A stretch of 64,000 bases of DNA from Lysobacter enzymogenes (GCF_023617245.1 NZ_CP067396.1:248001-312000); one strand, 5' to 3'; shown: positions 41,386 through 51,700, numbered from the stretch's first letter. A program made the numbers and translations. Notes: generated by a model not told the origin, from the letters alone.

Positions 41386-44040
41386 ATGTCCCTCTTCAGC
41401 TTCATCGATTCGGTCGCGCGTACCGTCCAGCAGCTGGCCACGCAGCCCAAGCCGCTGCCGCCGGTGCACACCATCGCCCGCGACGAAACTCTGCCGCAGA
41501 TCGCCGCGCAATACCGCGGCACGGTGCCGCAGGAGACCTTCGAACAGCAGATCAAGGACGCCAACCCGCAGGTGCTCAACTGGGAAGCGCTGTACCCGGA
41601 CACGCAGATCGCGCTGCCGCCGGCCGAGCACGACGGCGCCCAGGCGCAGACCGTCGCCTACACCCAGCAGGCGCCGGACAAGACGGACAAGTCGCCGGAA
41701 GTGCAGCGCGTGGACACCGCGGTCCAGGCCGACGCCGCCCATTCCACGCCGGAAACCCGCGCCGAGCTCAAGGCCGCGGTCAAGGCCGAGATGCAGTCGC
41801 GCTACCAGGCCGAATTCGACGCCCGCCCGACCGGCGCGGTCTACGACGCCAAGACCATCGACGGCTACGGCCGCAGCATCGCCGAGCGCTACGCCGACGA
41901 TCCGGCCGCGCGCGCCGGTATCGAGGCGGTGAGCAAGGACATCCGCGTCGACCACGAAGTCGAGTTCACGGTGATGGTCGCCAACGCCGGCGATCCCAAG
42001 TCGGTGGTCGCCATCCTCAAGGACCAGTGGTCGAAGATCTCGCCCGAAGCGCAGCAGCGGCTGTCGACCAGCATCGAGCTGGGCAAGCTGATCAACGAGA
42101 AAATCGAACCGTACGTGGCCGAGCCGTTCAAGGGCGTGGATTCCGGCGGCGATCCCAAGGCGCTGATGGCCCCGGCCAACGAGGCCTCGCGGCGCCTGGC
42201 CGAACTGACCGACGGCTTGCCGCCGGCGCTGGCGCAGGCCGTGGTCACCCAGAACCTCGACACGGTGCTGCGCATCACCGAGGTCAAGCCGATGTACGCC
42301 GGCGGCAACAAGTTCGGCGAAGCGACGTCCTACGCCAACATGGCCCGGGTGTACGAATCGCTCGGCGACACCGGCGACGGTCCGCGCCTGCGTTCGGACC
42401 TCGCCGCCAGCTACGTCGGCCATTCCGGCGACTGGCGCGGGCAGGGCTATCCGTTCTCCGAGAACATCTCCAATGCGATACGCGACGGCGTCGGTCCCGG
42501 ACTGGCGCTGGAGATGGCCAGGCAACTGCAGGGCAAGGGCGAGAACGAACTGGCCGGCGTGTTCCTGCGCGGCGTGAGCCATGGCGCGGAGCTGCTGCAA
42601 CAGCGCATCGAGGGCAACCTCGGCCAGTACAAGGAGATGATGGGCGAGCTGGCGCGCCTGCTGAAGTATTCCGAAGGCCTGCCGCCGGACAAGTTGAACA
42701 AGGCGGTCAACGACTACCTCGCCGCCAAGGGCAAGGACGATCCGGACTGGCTGAGCAAGTACCAGAAACTGGAGAAGGACCTGGCCGCCGACGGGCGCCT
42801 GCTGCAGGAAACGCTGGGCGGCCTGAACGCGCTGCCGGCGCAAGTGAAGGCGACCAACCCGGAGTTGATGGACACGATCAAGTCCATCGCCAACGACGAC
42901 GACACCCTGCAGGCCTTCGGCCTGGCCGCCGGTAGCGACGACCGCTTCCTGGTCGGCGAGAACGCCGATTCGACCGCGGCGCTGTTCGACGCGACCAAGG
43001 TCTCCAAGGAAGGCGCCGAGTACCTGAAGCGGCTCGCCAGCCAGGCGATCAACCAGAACGCGATGAATGTGTTCGCCGGCGTCGATCCGGACAACCCGGC
43101 CAGCGTCGCCGACGGCAAGACCCGGCTGGAGGCGATGAGCCGGCAGTACTCCGGCGCGCTCGGCGCCGATGCCGAACAGTACCGCCGCGCGATCGGCGAA
43201 CTGGAGAAACTGCTGGACGTGCCCGCCGGCGATACCCAGGCGATGGCGACCCAGCTCAACAAGTTCCACACCGAACTGCAGGGCATCGAGGGCTTCGGCG
43301 CCAAGCAGCCGGCCGGCATCACCTTCCGCGCGCTTGGCGTGGCCGCGGCCGGCCTGGCTTTCGGCAAGTCCACCGCCGACGCCATCTCCGATCCGACCTG
43401 GGCCAACCAGATCGCCGCGTTCGGCGACGCGGCCGGCCTGGTCAAGGACGCGCGCGACCTGCTGACCAACCCCGCCGCGCAGGCGGTGGACCGCAACTCG
43501 CCGGCGGCGATGGAAGCGCTGGAAAGCGGGCTCAAGCGCTTCGAGAACGTCAACAAGGTGCTCGGCGTGGTGTCGGCGGTGGGCGACGTGGCCAAGCTGG
43601 TCGATGCGCTGCTGTCCGACCGTCCGCTCAAGGGCGTGGAAGCCGGCCTGTACGGCCTGGGCGCGACCGGCACCGTGATCATGGCGGTGTCGACCGGCCC
43701 GGTCGGCGCGCTGGTCGGCTCGGTGATGATCGGCGTGTCGGTGTTCGGCCAGTCCGCGCTCGGCGATTACCGCGACAAGCAGGGCAAGGTCGAGGGCTCG
43801 ATGAAGTTCCTGCAGAACGCCGGCTTCGACGCCGACGCCGCGGCGGTGCTCAGCGACCAGGGCGAGGACGAATACTACCTGTCGATCCCGACGGTGCCGT
43901 TGATCATGCAGGCCGCGCGCGACGACCGCATCGGCGCCGGCCGCCCGCTGGAAGGGCAGGCGGCGATCGACTACATCAACGAGATGCCGCGCGACAAGCT
44001 GCAGGTGATGGTCAACCAGTTGCGGATGGCCAATCGCTGA
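41386..44040 (+). CDS. Large helical protein with N-terminal LysM domain and C-terminal glycine-rich hydrophobic segment
   Basis: 884 residues. Residues of about 25-80 form a LysM-like fold (VHTIARDETLPQIAAQYRGT, then ALYPDTQIALPP). Residues of about 100-720 are helical and charged. Residues of about 755-790 are a hydrophobic glycine-zipper-like segment (GLGATGTVIMAVSTGPVGAL, VGSVMIGVSVFG), and about 90 polar residues follow. No signal peptide. A LysM anchor plus a long helical body and a late membrane-insertion-like segment resembles secreted effectors or pore-forming toxins more than an enzyme. It stands alone between REP arrays. The function is unknown; a T3SS-delivered or contact-dependent effector is possible but unproven. 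Confidence 0.75.
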   Translation: MSLFSFIDSVARTVQQLATQPKPLPPVHTIARDETLPQIAAQYRGTVPQETFEQQIKDANPQVLNWEALYPDTQIALPPAEHDGAQAQTVAYTQQAPDKTDKSPEVQRVDTAVQADAAHSTPETRAELKAAVKAEMQSRYQAEFDARPTGAVYDAKTIDGYGRSIAERYADDPAARAGIEAVSKDIRVDHEVEFTVMVANAGDPKSVVAILKDQWSKISPEAQQRLSTSIELGKLINEKIEPYVAEPFKGVDSGGDPKALMAPANEASRRLAELTDGLPPALAQAVVTQNLDTVLRITEVKPMYAGGNKFGEATSYANMARVYESLGDTGDGPRLRSDLAASYVGHSGDWRGQGYPFSENISNAIRDGVGPGLALEMARQLQGKGENELAGVFLRGVSHGAELLQQRIEGNLGQYKEMMGELARLLKYSEGLPPDKLNKAVNDYLAAKGKDDPDWLSKYQKLEKDLAADGRLLQETLGGLNALPAQVKATNPELMDTIKSIANDDDTLQAFGLAAGSDDRFLVGENADSTAALFDATKVSKEGAEYLKRLASQAINQNAMNVFAGVDPDNPASVADGKTRLEAMSRQYSGALGADAEQYRRAIGELEKLLDVPAGDTQAMATQLNKFHTELQGIEGFGAKQPAGITFRALGVAAAGLAFGKSTADAISDPTWANQIAAFGDAAGLVKDARDLLTNPAAQAVDRNSPAAMEALESGLKRFENVNKVLGVVSAVGDVAKLVDALLSDRPLKGVEAGLYGLGATGTVIMAVSTGPVGALVGSVMIGVSVFGQSALGDYRDKQGKVEGSMKFLQNAGFDADAAAVLSDQGEDEYYLSIPTVPLIMQAARDDRIGAGRPLEGQAAIDYINEMPRDKLQVMVNQLRMANR

Positions 44041-44388
44041 GGCTGTAGTGGCTGCGTCGTAGTTGCGGCGTCGCGGTCGCGGCTTGCGCCGCTCCTACAG
44101 GGGGGGTTGCGGCTGTGTCGGGGCGTGCCGTGAGTTTTTCCCGCTGCGATGCAAGCGGCGGATGCTCCCTGTAGGAGCGGCGCGAGCCGCGACCGCGGGG
44201 TGGCCGGTCGCGACGTATCCGCGGCGGCGCGGTCGCGACTTGCGTCGCTCCTACAGGGGGAATCGAGGCCGCGTCGAAGTGTGCGCTGAGTTTTCCGGCT
44301 GCGATGCAAGCGGCGGATGCTCCCTGTAGGAGCGGCGCGAGCCGCGACCGCGGAGTAGCCGGTCGCGTCGCATCCGCGGCGTCGCGGC
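44041..44388. other. Gene-free convergent region of REP-like units
   Basis: 348 bp between the LysM gene and the convergent isoaspartyl dipeptidase, filled by three CTGTAGGAGCGG-type units and their spacers. No gene. Confidence 0.8.
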
Positions 44389-44391
44389 TCA
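44043..44391. repeat. Array of three REP-like units, CTGTAGGAGCGG type
   Basis: Units lie at 44043-44100 (left arm degenerate), 44169-44256 (complete) and 44324-44391 (right arm cut off at the end of the dipeptidase gene). The second and third, with the 36 bp before them (from GAGTTTT at 44131 and 44287), repeat with a period of about 156 bp, showing a tandem duplication. Confidence 0.85.
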
Positions 44392-45465
44392 GCGCGCCGC
44401 CGGCTCGGCCAGCTTCTCGTCCTTGAACAGCGCGACGTGCGGTACGCCGTCGGCGCCGATCCAGCCGCGGTACATGCCTTCGGTGTTGAACGGCAGGGCG
44501 AAGTCGCCGTTGGCGCCGAGCACGATCGCGCCGCCGTCGCCGCCGGCGGCGGGGATGTCGCGGTCGATCACGCCCTCGGCGGCTTCGCGCACGCTCTGGC
44601 CGGCGTAGCGCATGCGCGCGCAGATCTCGTGCGCGGCCACCGCGCGGATGTAGTACTCGCCCCAGCCGGTGCCCGACACCGCGCAGCGCGCGTCGGCGTA
44701 GGTGCCGGCGCCGATGATCGGCGAATCGCCGACGCGGCCGTAGCGCTTGTTGGTCATGCCGCCGGTGGAGGTGCCGGCGGCGAGGCGGCCCTGGGCGTCG
44801 AGCGCGACCGCGCCGACGGTGCCGAAGTGCTTGGCGGTCTCGATGTCCTCGTGGGCCTGGCCGGACGCCTCTTCCTTGAGCGCCTTCTGCAGCTGCTGCC
44901 AGCGCTTCTCGGTGCGGAAGTAGGACTGTTCGACCAGGGTCACGCCGGCCTCCTTGGCGAAGACCTCGGCGCCGTCGCCGACCAGCATCACGTGCTTGGA
45001 TTTCTCCATCACCGCGCGCGCCAAGGTCACCGGGTTCTTGACCCGGTGCACGCCGGCGACCGCACCGGCGCGGCCGCTGGCGCCGTCCATCACCGCCGAA
45101 TCGAGTTCGTTCTTGCCGTCGTGGGTGAACACCGCGCCGCGCCCGGCGTTGAACATCGGCGCGTCTTCCAACACCACGATCGCCGCGGTCACCGCGTCCA
45201 GCGCCGGCTTGCCGGCGGCGAGCGCGGCGTGGCCGGCGCGCAATGCGTTTTCCAGCGCCGCGCGCGCGTCCTTCTGGTCCTGCTCGCTGAGGCCGGCGCG
45301 CTCGACGCCGGCGCCGCCGTGGATCACCAGCACGGGCTTGGGCGAGGCGGGCTTGGCCGCATCCGCGGCCCATGCGGCCGGCGCGAGCGCCATCGATCCC
45401 AGCAAGGCGGCGCAGCAAGCGCCACGCAGATCAAGGTGCAGCTTACGGCGCAACCAGTTCGTCAT
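44389..45465 (-). CDS. iaaA: Exported isoaspartyl dipeptidase/L-asparaginase (Ntn-hydrolase)
   Basis: 358 residues. The start at 45465 (second of two adjacent ATGs) has GGAG 6 bp upstream; it overlaps the end of the cyanophycinase gene by 23 bp, so translation is probably coupled. The signal peptide (LRGACCAALLGSMALAPAAW) directs it to the periplasm. Family motifs are VLVIHGGAGVERAG, DAPMFNAGRGAVFT, NELDSAVMDG, and KHFGTVGAVALD with the autocleavage/nucleophile Thr216. GGMTNKRYGRVGDSPIIGAG follows. It should split beta-aspartyl dipeptides such as beta-Asp-Arg, the product of cyanophycinase. Confidence 0.9.
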   Translation of the reverse strand: MTNWLRRKLHLDLRGACCAALLGSMALAPAAWAADAAKPASPKPVLVIHGGAGVERAGLSEQDQKDARAALENALRAGHAALAAGKPALDAVTAAIVVLEDAPMFNAGRGAVFTHDGKNELDSAVMDGASGRAGAVAGVHRVKNPVTLARAVMEKSKHVMLVGDGAEVFAKEAGVTLVEQSYFRTEKRWQQLQKALKEEASGQAHEDIETAKHFGTVGAVALDAQGRLAAGTSTGGMTNKRYGRVGDSPIIGAGTYADARCAVSGTGWGEYYIRAVAAHEICARMRYAGQSVREAAEGVIDRDIPAAGGDGGAIVLGANGDFALPFNTEGMYRGWIGADGVPHVALFKDEKLAEPAAR

Positions 45466-46588
45466 CATCGGCTCCATAGGACAGGTTCGGCAGCCGCAGG
45501 CCCTCGCGCGCGGCGTCGCCGTCGGCGGGGTCCTCGCGCAGGATCAGCTGCCCGGATTCGACATCATAAAGCTCGACGAACGCCGGCCGCTCGACCTTGA
45601 AATCGCGCATGCGCAAGGCGCTGCCTTCGCCGATGCCGATCACCGGCACCGCGCGCTGGCTCAGCGGCTCGCCCTGGGCGAACACCCGCGCCGGCTGGCG
45701 CGGCTTGACCAGCCAGACCTTGCCGCCGTTGCCGCTGAACACGCTGCCTTCGCCGTGCGCGTCGATGCACAGCGCGGTGTATTCGTCCACGCCCAGGCCG
45801 ACCAGATCGTGGCGGCCGTGTTCCTTCGACAGCCGCGCCAGGAACGCGATCAGCCGGCCCAGGCGCTGGCGCTTGCCGAAGTGGCTGTCGGTGACGACGT
45901 TGTGCAGGTACGGCAGGTGCAGGAAGTCGTCGACCATGGTCAGCTTCGGCCCGGCCGGATCGTCGAGCGCGGTCTGCGAGACCACGCTGCCGCCGTCCAT
46001 CGCGCCGTACGAATACGCGCCGAGGATCGCCAGCCCCGCGCTGGTGCCGCCGATCGGCTTGCCCGCGCGCACGTGCGCGTCGAGCGCGCGCGCCAGCGGC
46101 GTGTCCTTCCAGAAGCGCACGTAGCGCGATTGGTCGCCGCCGGCGATGAAGATGCCGTCGGCCTGGCGGACGATGTCGAGCACCTGCGGGTCGCTGGCGG
46201 CGCGGCGGTCCTGGAACACCAGGGTCTGCGCGCCGGTGATGCCGCCGATGTCGTCGAAGAATTCGTTCTGCGCCTCGACCGTGCCGGACGCGCGCAGGAT
46301 CACGATGCGGCCGTGGCCGGCGCGCTCGACCATCCAGGCGAAGGCCTCGCGCGGCCAGTCGCCGCCGCCGACCAGCATCAGCCCGGCGCGGGTCGGCTGC
46401 GGGCGCGGCGCGTCGAGGCGGCCGATTTCGTAATAGCGATAACCGTCGCGTTGCGCGGGGTCGGCGCCGCCGGCGGGCGCCTGCGCGTACGCGCCCAGCG
46501 TCGCGCAGGCCAGCCCCGCGGCCAGCCACAGCCCCGCCAGCGTCTTGCGCCGCAACGCGGACAGGGACCACATCGACGAACTGCGCAT
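45443..46588 (-). CDS. Exported cyanophycinase (peptidase S51)
   Basis: 381 residues with a signal peptide (ALRRKTLAGLWLAAGLACAT, cleavage near AYAQ, residue 36). S51 motifs are present: AGLMLVGGGDWPREAFAWMV, GIFIAGGDQSRYVRFWKDTP, KPIGGTSAGLAILGAYSYGA with nucleophile Ser183, and GLGVDEYTALCID. Cyanophycinases cut cyanophycin granule peptide into beta-Asp-Arg dipeptides. The signal peptide makes this an extracellular/periplasmic CphE-type enzyme, used to feed on polymer made by others. The downstream overlapping gene supplies the dipeptidase. Confidence 0.9.
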   Translation of the reverse strand: MRSSSMWSLSALRRKTLAGLWLAAGLACATLGAYAQAPAGGADPAQRDGYRYYEIGRLDAPRPQPTRAGLMLVGGGDWPREAFAWMVERAGHGRIVILRASGTVEAQNEFFDDIGGITGAQTLVFQDRRAASDPQVLDIVRQADGIFIAGGDQSRYVRFWKDTPLARALDAHVRAGKPIGGTSAGLAILGAYSYGAMDGGSVVSQTALDDPAGPKLTMVDDFLHLPYLHNVVTDSHFGKRQRLGRLIAFLARLSKEHGRHDLVGLGVDEYTALCIDAHGEGSVFSGNGGKVWLVKPRQPARVFAQGEPLSQRAVPVIGIGEGSALRMRDFKVERPAFVELYDVESGQLILREDPADGDAAREGLRLPNLSYGADDDELVAP

Positions 46589-46719
46589 CGCACGCTCTCC
46601 GAATCGGGATCTTTACATCACGACGAAGCAGGGAGGCGCGATCCCCCATCGACGATCGCCGCGCGCGCGGCCGGCGCCAGAGTGGTGCGCCGCGCGCGGG
46701 GCTGGGCTAATGTCCGCGC

Positions 46720-47346
46720 ATGGACACCGATCTGGACGCGTGGTTCGCCGCCGACATCCTGGTGCACGAGGCGGCGCTGGTGCAGTACCTGCGCCGGGTG
46801 TGGCCGCATCCGGACGAGATCCACGACCTGCGCCAGGAAGTCTATGTGCGCGTCTACGAGGCGGCCGGCAAGGCCCGCCCGCACCAGCCCAAGCCGTTCC
46901 TGTTCGCCACCGCGCGCCACCTGATGACCGACCGGCTGCGCCGCGGCCGGGTGGTGTCGATCGAGCCGGTGGGTGATTTCGAGTCCTTGAACGTCCTAAT
47001 AGACGAGTGCTCGCCCGAGCGCCGGCTCGGCGCGCGCCAGAACCTGCGCCGCCTGGCCGAGGCCTTCGACCGCCTGCCGCAGCGCTGCCGCGAGGCGGTG
47101 TGGCTGCGCCGGGTCGAGGAACTGCCGCAGAAACAGGTGGCGCAGCGCATGGGCATCACCGAGAAGACCGTGGAGAAGCAGATCGCCAAGGGCATGCGCC
47201 TGCTGGCCGAGCACTATTTCGGCGGCGAGGCGCAGGCGGACGGGGCGGGTGCGCAAGGCCGGGCGCGGCGCGAGGCGGCGCACCCGTCCGCGACGGACGA
47301 AGGCACGCACGGACAGGACGGACATGGCAGGAAGCAGGGAGATTGA
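46720..47346 (+). CDS. ECF sigma factor, FecI-like
   Basis: 208 residues. Region 2 spans about 15-80 (ADILVHEAALVQYLRRVWPH, HDLRQEVYVRVYEAA) and region 4 about 110-165 (AFDRLPQRCREAVWLRRVEE, LPQKQVAQRMGITEKTVEKQ). The last 40 residues are Gly/Ala/Arg-rich because this part overlaps the start of the FecR gene. With the next two genes it forms a cell-surface signalling set: receptor binding of its ligand is relayed through FecR to this sigma factor, which should transcribe the receptor gene. Confidence 0.9.
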   Translation: MDTDLDAWFAADILVHEAALVQYLRRVWPHPDEIHDLRQEVYVRVYEAAGKARPHQPKPFLFATARHLMTDRLRRGRVVSIEPVGDFESLNVLIDECSPERRLGARQNLRRLAEAFDRLPQRCREAVWLRRVEELPQKQVAQRMGITEKTVEKQIAKGMRLLAEHYFGGEAQADGAGAQGRARREAAHPSATDEGTHGQDGHGRKQGD

Positions 47347-48415
47347 ACAAACCGCCGCGCAGTGGCTGGCCCGTCGCGACAGCGGCGATTGGCCGGCCGC
47401 CGCGCAGGCCGAATTCGAGGCCTGGCTGGCGCGCGCGACCGCGCACCGGGTCGCGTTCGTGCGCCTGCAGGCGGCGTGGCGGCAGGCCGGGCGCTTGCAG
47501 GCGCTGGCCGCCGGCGAAGGCGGCGTGCCCGCGCGCGCCGCGTGGGACGAGGTCGCGCCGCCGCGCGCGCCGTTTACGAGCGCTGACGCAGGCGCTGACG
47601 TGGGCGAGGATCGCGACCGCGCCGCGCCGCCGCGCGCCGATGCGCTGACGTTCCAGCCGCGGCGCGAGCCGGCGCGGGCGTCGCGCTGGCCCTTCGCCGC
47701 CGCCGCCGCGGTCGCCGTTCTGGCGGTCGGGCTGGGCTGGGGCTGGCTGCATTACGGCGCGACCGAGCGCGCCAGTTACCGCACCGCCTTGGGCGCGACC
47801 GACGAAGTGGCGCTGGCCGACGGCTCGCGCGCCACCCTCAGCAGCGACAGCCGGATCGAGGTGGCGCTGTCGGGCGCGCGGCGCCGGGTCGAGCTGGCCC
47901 AGGGCGAGGCCTTCTTCGACGTGGCCAAGGACCCGGGCCGGCCGTTCGCGGTCGAAGCCGGCGCGCGCCGGGTGGTCGCCGTGGGCACCCATTTCTCGGT
48001 CCGCCGCGACGGCGCCGACCTGCGCGTGGTGGTCACCGAGGGCACGGTGCGGCTGGAATCCGAACCGGTCGGCGGCCACCCGCAGCCGACCACGCTGCTG
48101 CCGGCCGGCAGCATCGCCCTGGCCGGGCCCAACGGCGTGCTGGTGCGCAGCGTGGCGGTCGAGGAGGCCGAGCGCTATGTCGATTGGCGCCACGGCTTCC
48201 TGGTGTTCCGCGACACCCCGTTGGCGCAGGCCGCGGCCGAATTCAACCGCTACAGCGCGCGCAAGCTGGTGATCGCCGACACCGCCGCGGGCGAGTTGCG
48301 CGTCGGCGGGAATTTCCGCTGGTCGAACGCGGAGATGTTCGTCGGCCTGCTGGAACAGGCGATGCCGGTGCGGGCGGAGCGGCTGCCGGACCGGATCGTG
48401 CTGCACAGCCGCTGA
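47324..48415 (+). CDS. FecR-like anti-sigma/sigma regulator
   Basis: 363 residues, overlapping the sigma gene by 23 bp. The N-terminal cytoplasmic domain has REIEQTAAQWLARRDSGDWP and AEFEAWLARATAHRVAFVRL (DUF4880-type). A membrane segment (WPFAAAAAVAVLAVGLGWGW) lies at about 118-136. The periplasmic FecR domain follows (YRTALGATDEVALADGSRAT, RRVELAQGEAFFDVAKDPGR, VVAVGTHFSVRRDG). The C-terminal STN-like part (GFLVFRDTPLAQAAAEFNRY) probably contacts the receptor's signalling domain. It binds the sigma factor at the membrane and frees or activates it on ligand uptake. Confidence 0.92.
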   Translation: MAGSREIEQTAAQWLARRDSGDWPAAAQAEFEAWLARATAHRVAFVRLQAAWRQAGRLQALAAGEGGVPARAAWDEVAPPRAPFTSADAGADVGEDRDRAAPPRADALTFQPRREPARASRWPFAAAAAVAVLAVGLGWGWLHYGATERASYRTALGATDEVALADGSRATLSSDSRIEVALSGARRRVELAQGEAFFDVAKDPGRPFAVEAGARRVVAVGTHFSVRRDGADLRVVVTEGTVRLESEPVGGHPQPTTLLPAGSIALAGPNGVLVRSVAVEEAERYVDWRHGFLVFRDTPLAQAAAEFNRYSARKLVIADTAAGELRVGGNFRWSNAEMFVGLLEQAMPVRAERLPDRIVLHSR

Positions 48416-48716
48416 GGGCGGCCCGGGTCGGCCGCAGTCGTGGACCGGCCATCGTGGGAAGGCCTTCAGGCCCGACGCTGTTGCGCCGGGTCGCGGCCGA
48501 GCCACTCGAAGCTTCGGGCCTGAAGGCCCGAGCCTCCGGCCGGTTCGCTGCGTCGGAGCGAAAAGCTTCGGGCCTGAAGGCCCTCCCACAAAAGCCGGGC
48601 AGACTATGCCCCCCGCAGCCCCGGCCCAGCCGCCGCCGCATGCGGGATTTGCCGACTTCGTTCGTCTGACATACACAACGGCGCCGTACGAGCGCCGATG
48701 GGGAGAGGGGAAACCA
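48416..48716. other. Gap with REP-like repeats before the receptor gene
   Basis: 301 bp containing GTGGGAGGGCC-type arms at 48454-48590 and then about 120 bp that should hold the promoter used by the upstream sigma factor, plus the ribosome site. Confidence 0.65.
48454..48590. repeat. REP-like units, GTGGGAGGGCC type (three arms)
   Basis: GTGGGAAGGCCTTCAGGCCC at 48454, then GCTTCGGGCCTGAAGGCCCG at 48510 and again GCTTCGGGCCTGAAGGCCCT at 48565. The last two are direct repeats of the right arm. Confidence 0.8.
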
Positions 48717-51700
48717 ATGGTGCGAGCTGTGCGTGGTGTGCGTGTGCTGCTGTTGGCGCTGGCCTGTTCGGCCGCCTTGTCCGCCCAGGCGCAGGGGGCG
48801 CCGGCGCGGGTCGACATTCCCGCCGGCGACCTGTCGGCCGCGCTGGACGCGCTGGCGCGCCAGTCCGGCGCCCAGTTCGTCTACTCCGCCGACCAGCTGC
48901 GCGGCCTGCGCACCGGCGGCGTCAGCGGCACGATGGCGGCCGGCGACGCGCTCGACCGGCTGCTGCGCGGCAGCGGTTTCGTCGCCCGCCGCGATCCGTC
49001 CGGCGGCCTGGTCATCGTCCAGGACGCGGCCGCGGCCAAGCCCGCCGCGGCCGCGCCGCGCGCGCCGGCGACCAGCGGCGGCGCCTCGCCGGAACCGCCG
49101 GCGGCGACCGACCTGGAGACCATCCAGGTCACCGGCTCGCGCATCCCGCGCGCGCAGATCGAGGGCCCGGCGCCGGTCACGGTGATGACCGCGCAGGAGA
49201 TCAAGGCCAACGGCTTCACCACCGTGCCCGACGTGCTGCGGGCGATGACCCAGAACGGCGGCGAGACCCAGAGCCAGCAGTCCGCCAGCGGCGCCGACTT
49301 CTCGCCCGGCGCGCAGCAGGTCGACCTGCGCGGCCTCGGCCCCAACCACACCCTGGTGCTGGTCAACGGCCGCCGCATCGCCGACTTCCCGATGCCGTTC
49401 AAGGGCCGCAGCAACTTCACCGACATCTCCAACATCCCGCTGGGCATGGTCGAGCGGATCGAGATCCTGACCGGCAGCGCCTCGGCCATCTACGGCTCGG
49501 ACGCGATCTCCGGCGTGGTCAATTTCATCCTCAAGAAGCAGGCCGACGGCACCACCGTCGACGTGCGCATGGGCGACGCCACCCGCGGCGGCGCCGAGTC
49601 GTTCGACCTGAGCGTGTCCAGCGGCTACAGCAACGACCGCTTCACCGCGATCTACGGCGCCGAGATCGTCGTGCAGAACCCGCTGTGGGCCTACGACCGT
49701 TCGCGCCAGGACTCGACCCTGGACGGCCCCAGCGCGGGCAGCCGCGCGCCGCGCCGCACCTTCCTGCGCACCAACTGGTACGACGAATACCTCGACCCGG
49801 AAGGCGCCTGCGACGGCGTCGCCGCGCTCAACGGCGGCAACACCTATCGCGCCTCGCGCCCGGGCTACGGCGTCGACGGCGAGGACGGCTATTACTGCGG
49901 CAGCGACCGTTCGATCGGCTACGGCACCATCTTGAGCAAGCGCCGCGGGCTCAACGCCTACGGCTCGCTGAGCTACCGCTTCGACAACGACGTGGAATGG
50001 TTCGCCGACCTGCAGTTGGGCTACCACGAGCTGTCGATGTTCCGCGACGTGACCCAGTGGGTGTACCAGCGTCCCGACGGCGACGAGAGCGGTTATTTCT
50101 TCAACCGCGCCACCGACCAGCTCGAATACTGGCAGCGCCAGTTCACGCCCGAGGAAATGGGCGGGCTCAACAACGGCGACATCCGCACCCGGCAGAAGAC
50201 CTTCAGCCTGACCACCGGCTTCAAGGGCCGGTGGGGCGCGAACTGGGATTGGGAAACCGCGCTGAGCCATTCGCAGTACCAGTCCACGATCAGCTGGCCG
50301 CAGATCGTCGCGGCCAAGGCCAACGCGCTGTTCCTCGGCCCGCAACTGGGCACCGACGACGACGGCTACCCGATCTTCGACGCCGATCCCTCGCGCCTGT
50401 ACCGGCCGCTGAGCCGCGCCGAATACGACTCGATCGCCGCGCGCACCGTGTACCAGCCCAAGTCGCGCACCGACACGCTGTCGCTGACCTTCACCAACAC
50501 CGAGCTGTTCCAGATGCCGGCCGGCGCGGCCGGTTTCGCCGGCACCGTCGAGGCGGGCAATCAGAGCTACGACCTGCGTCCGGACCCGCTGGCCACGCAG
50601 TACTACTACTACAGCTGGCGCGACTCCAACGGCCGCGGCAGCCGCGACCGCTGGGCCGCGGCCGGCGAGCTGCGCCTGCCCTTGTTCGAGCGGCTGAACC
50701 TCAGCGTCGCCGGCCGTTACGACCAATACCGCTACGGCGGCGGCAGCATCGACAAGTTCACCTACAGCGCCGGCCTGGAATGGCGGCCGCTGGACACGCT
50801 GCTGCTGCGCGGCTCCTACGGCACCGCGTTCCGCGCGCCGGACCTGCATTACGTGTTCGCCGGCGAAGGCAACAGCGAATCGGCGGCGATCGACTACTAC
50901 CGCTGCCGCAGCGAAGAGCCGGGCGTGGACTACGCCGACTGCAGCTATTCCGACGAGAGCCTGATCGTCACCCGGCGCGGCAACCGCAAGCTCGATCCGG
51001 AGACCAGTACCTCGTGGACCGCCGGCGTGGTCTGGTCGCCGCTGGCGAACCTGGACTTCTCGCTGGACTACTACGACATCGACCTGCGCCATCAGGTGCA
51101 GGACCTGCGCGCCGACAGCGTGCTGCAGGACGAAGCCGACTGCCGCCTGGGCCAGCGTCCCGACGGCACCCCGGTGAGCGCGGGTTCGCCGACCTGCGTG
51201 GACGCGCTGGCGCGGGTGGTGCGCAGCGCCGACGGCCGCCTGTACGGCACCTACGTCAACCCGATCAACATCGCCCGCGAGCGCACCAACGGCGTCGACT
51301 TCACCGCGCGCTGGCGCTGGGAGACCGCGGCCGGCGTGTTCCGCTTCAGCGGCAACTACAGCTGGGTGCGCGAGCACGAGAGCCAGCAGTACGCCGGCGA
51401 CCGGGTCGAGGACCAGTTCGCGATCAACAGCGGCTTCGACATCCCGCGCAGCAAGGCCAGCGCCAGCGTGAGCTGGGAGCGCGACCGCTGGACCGCGACC
51501 GTGCACGGCGAGCGCCTGGGCAAGCTGCCCAACTACGATTCCTACAACGAGGCCTACGATCCCGAAGAGGGCGGCAGCCCGTGGATCGGCGCGACCTACC
51601 GCTACAACCTGTCGTTGCAGTACCGCTTCACCGACCACAACCAGCTGTCGGTATCGGTGACCAACCTGTTCGACAAGATGCCGCCGAAGGACGCGAGCTA

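Noticed and set aside
40974..44391. Repeat arrays around the LysM gene considered as ends of an insertion sequence
   Set aside because: The units are dispersed REP-like elements found throughout the window, and no transposase or target duplication is seen.
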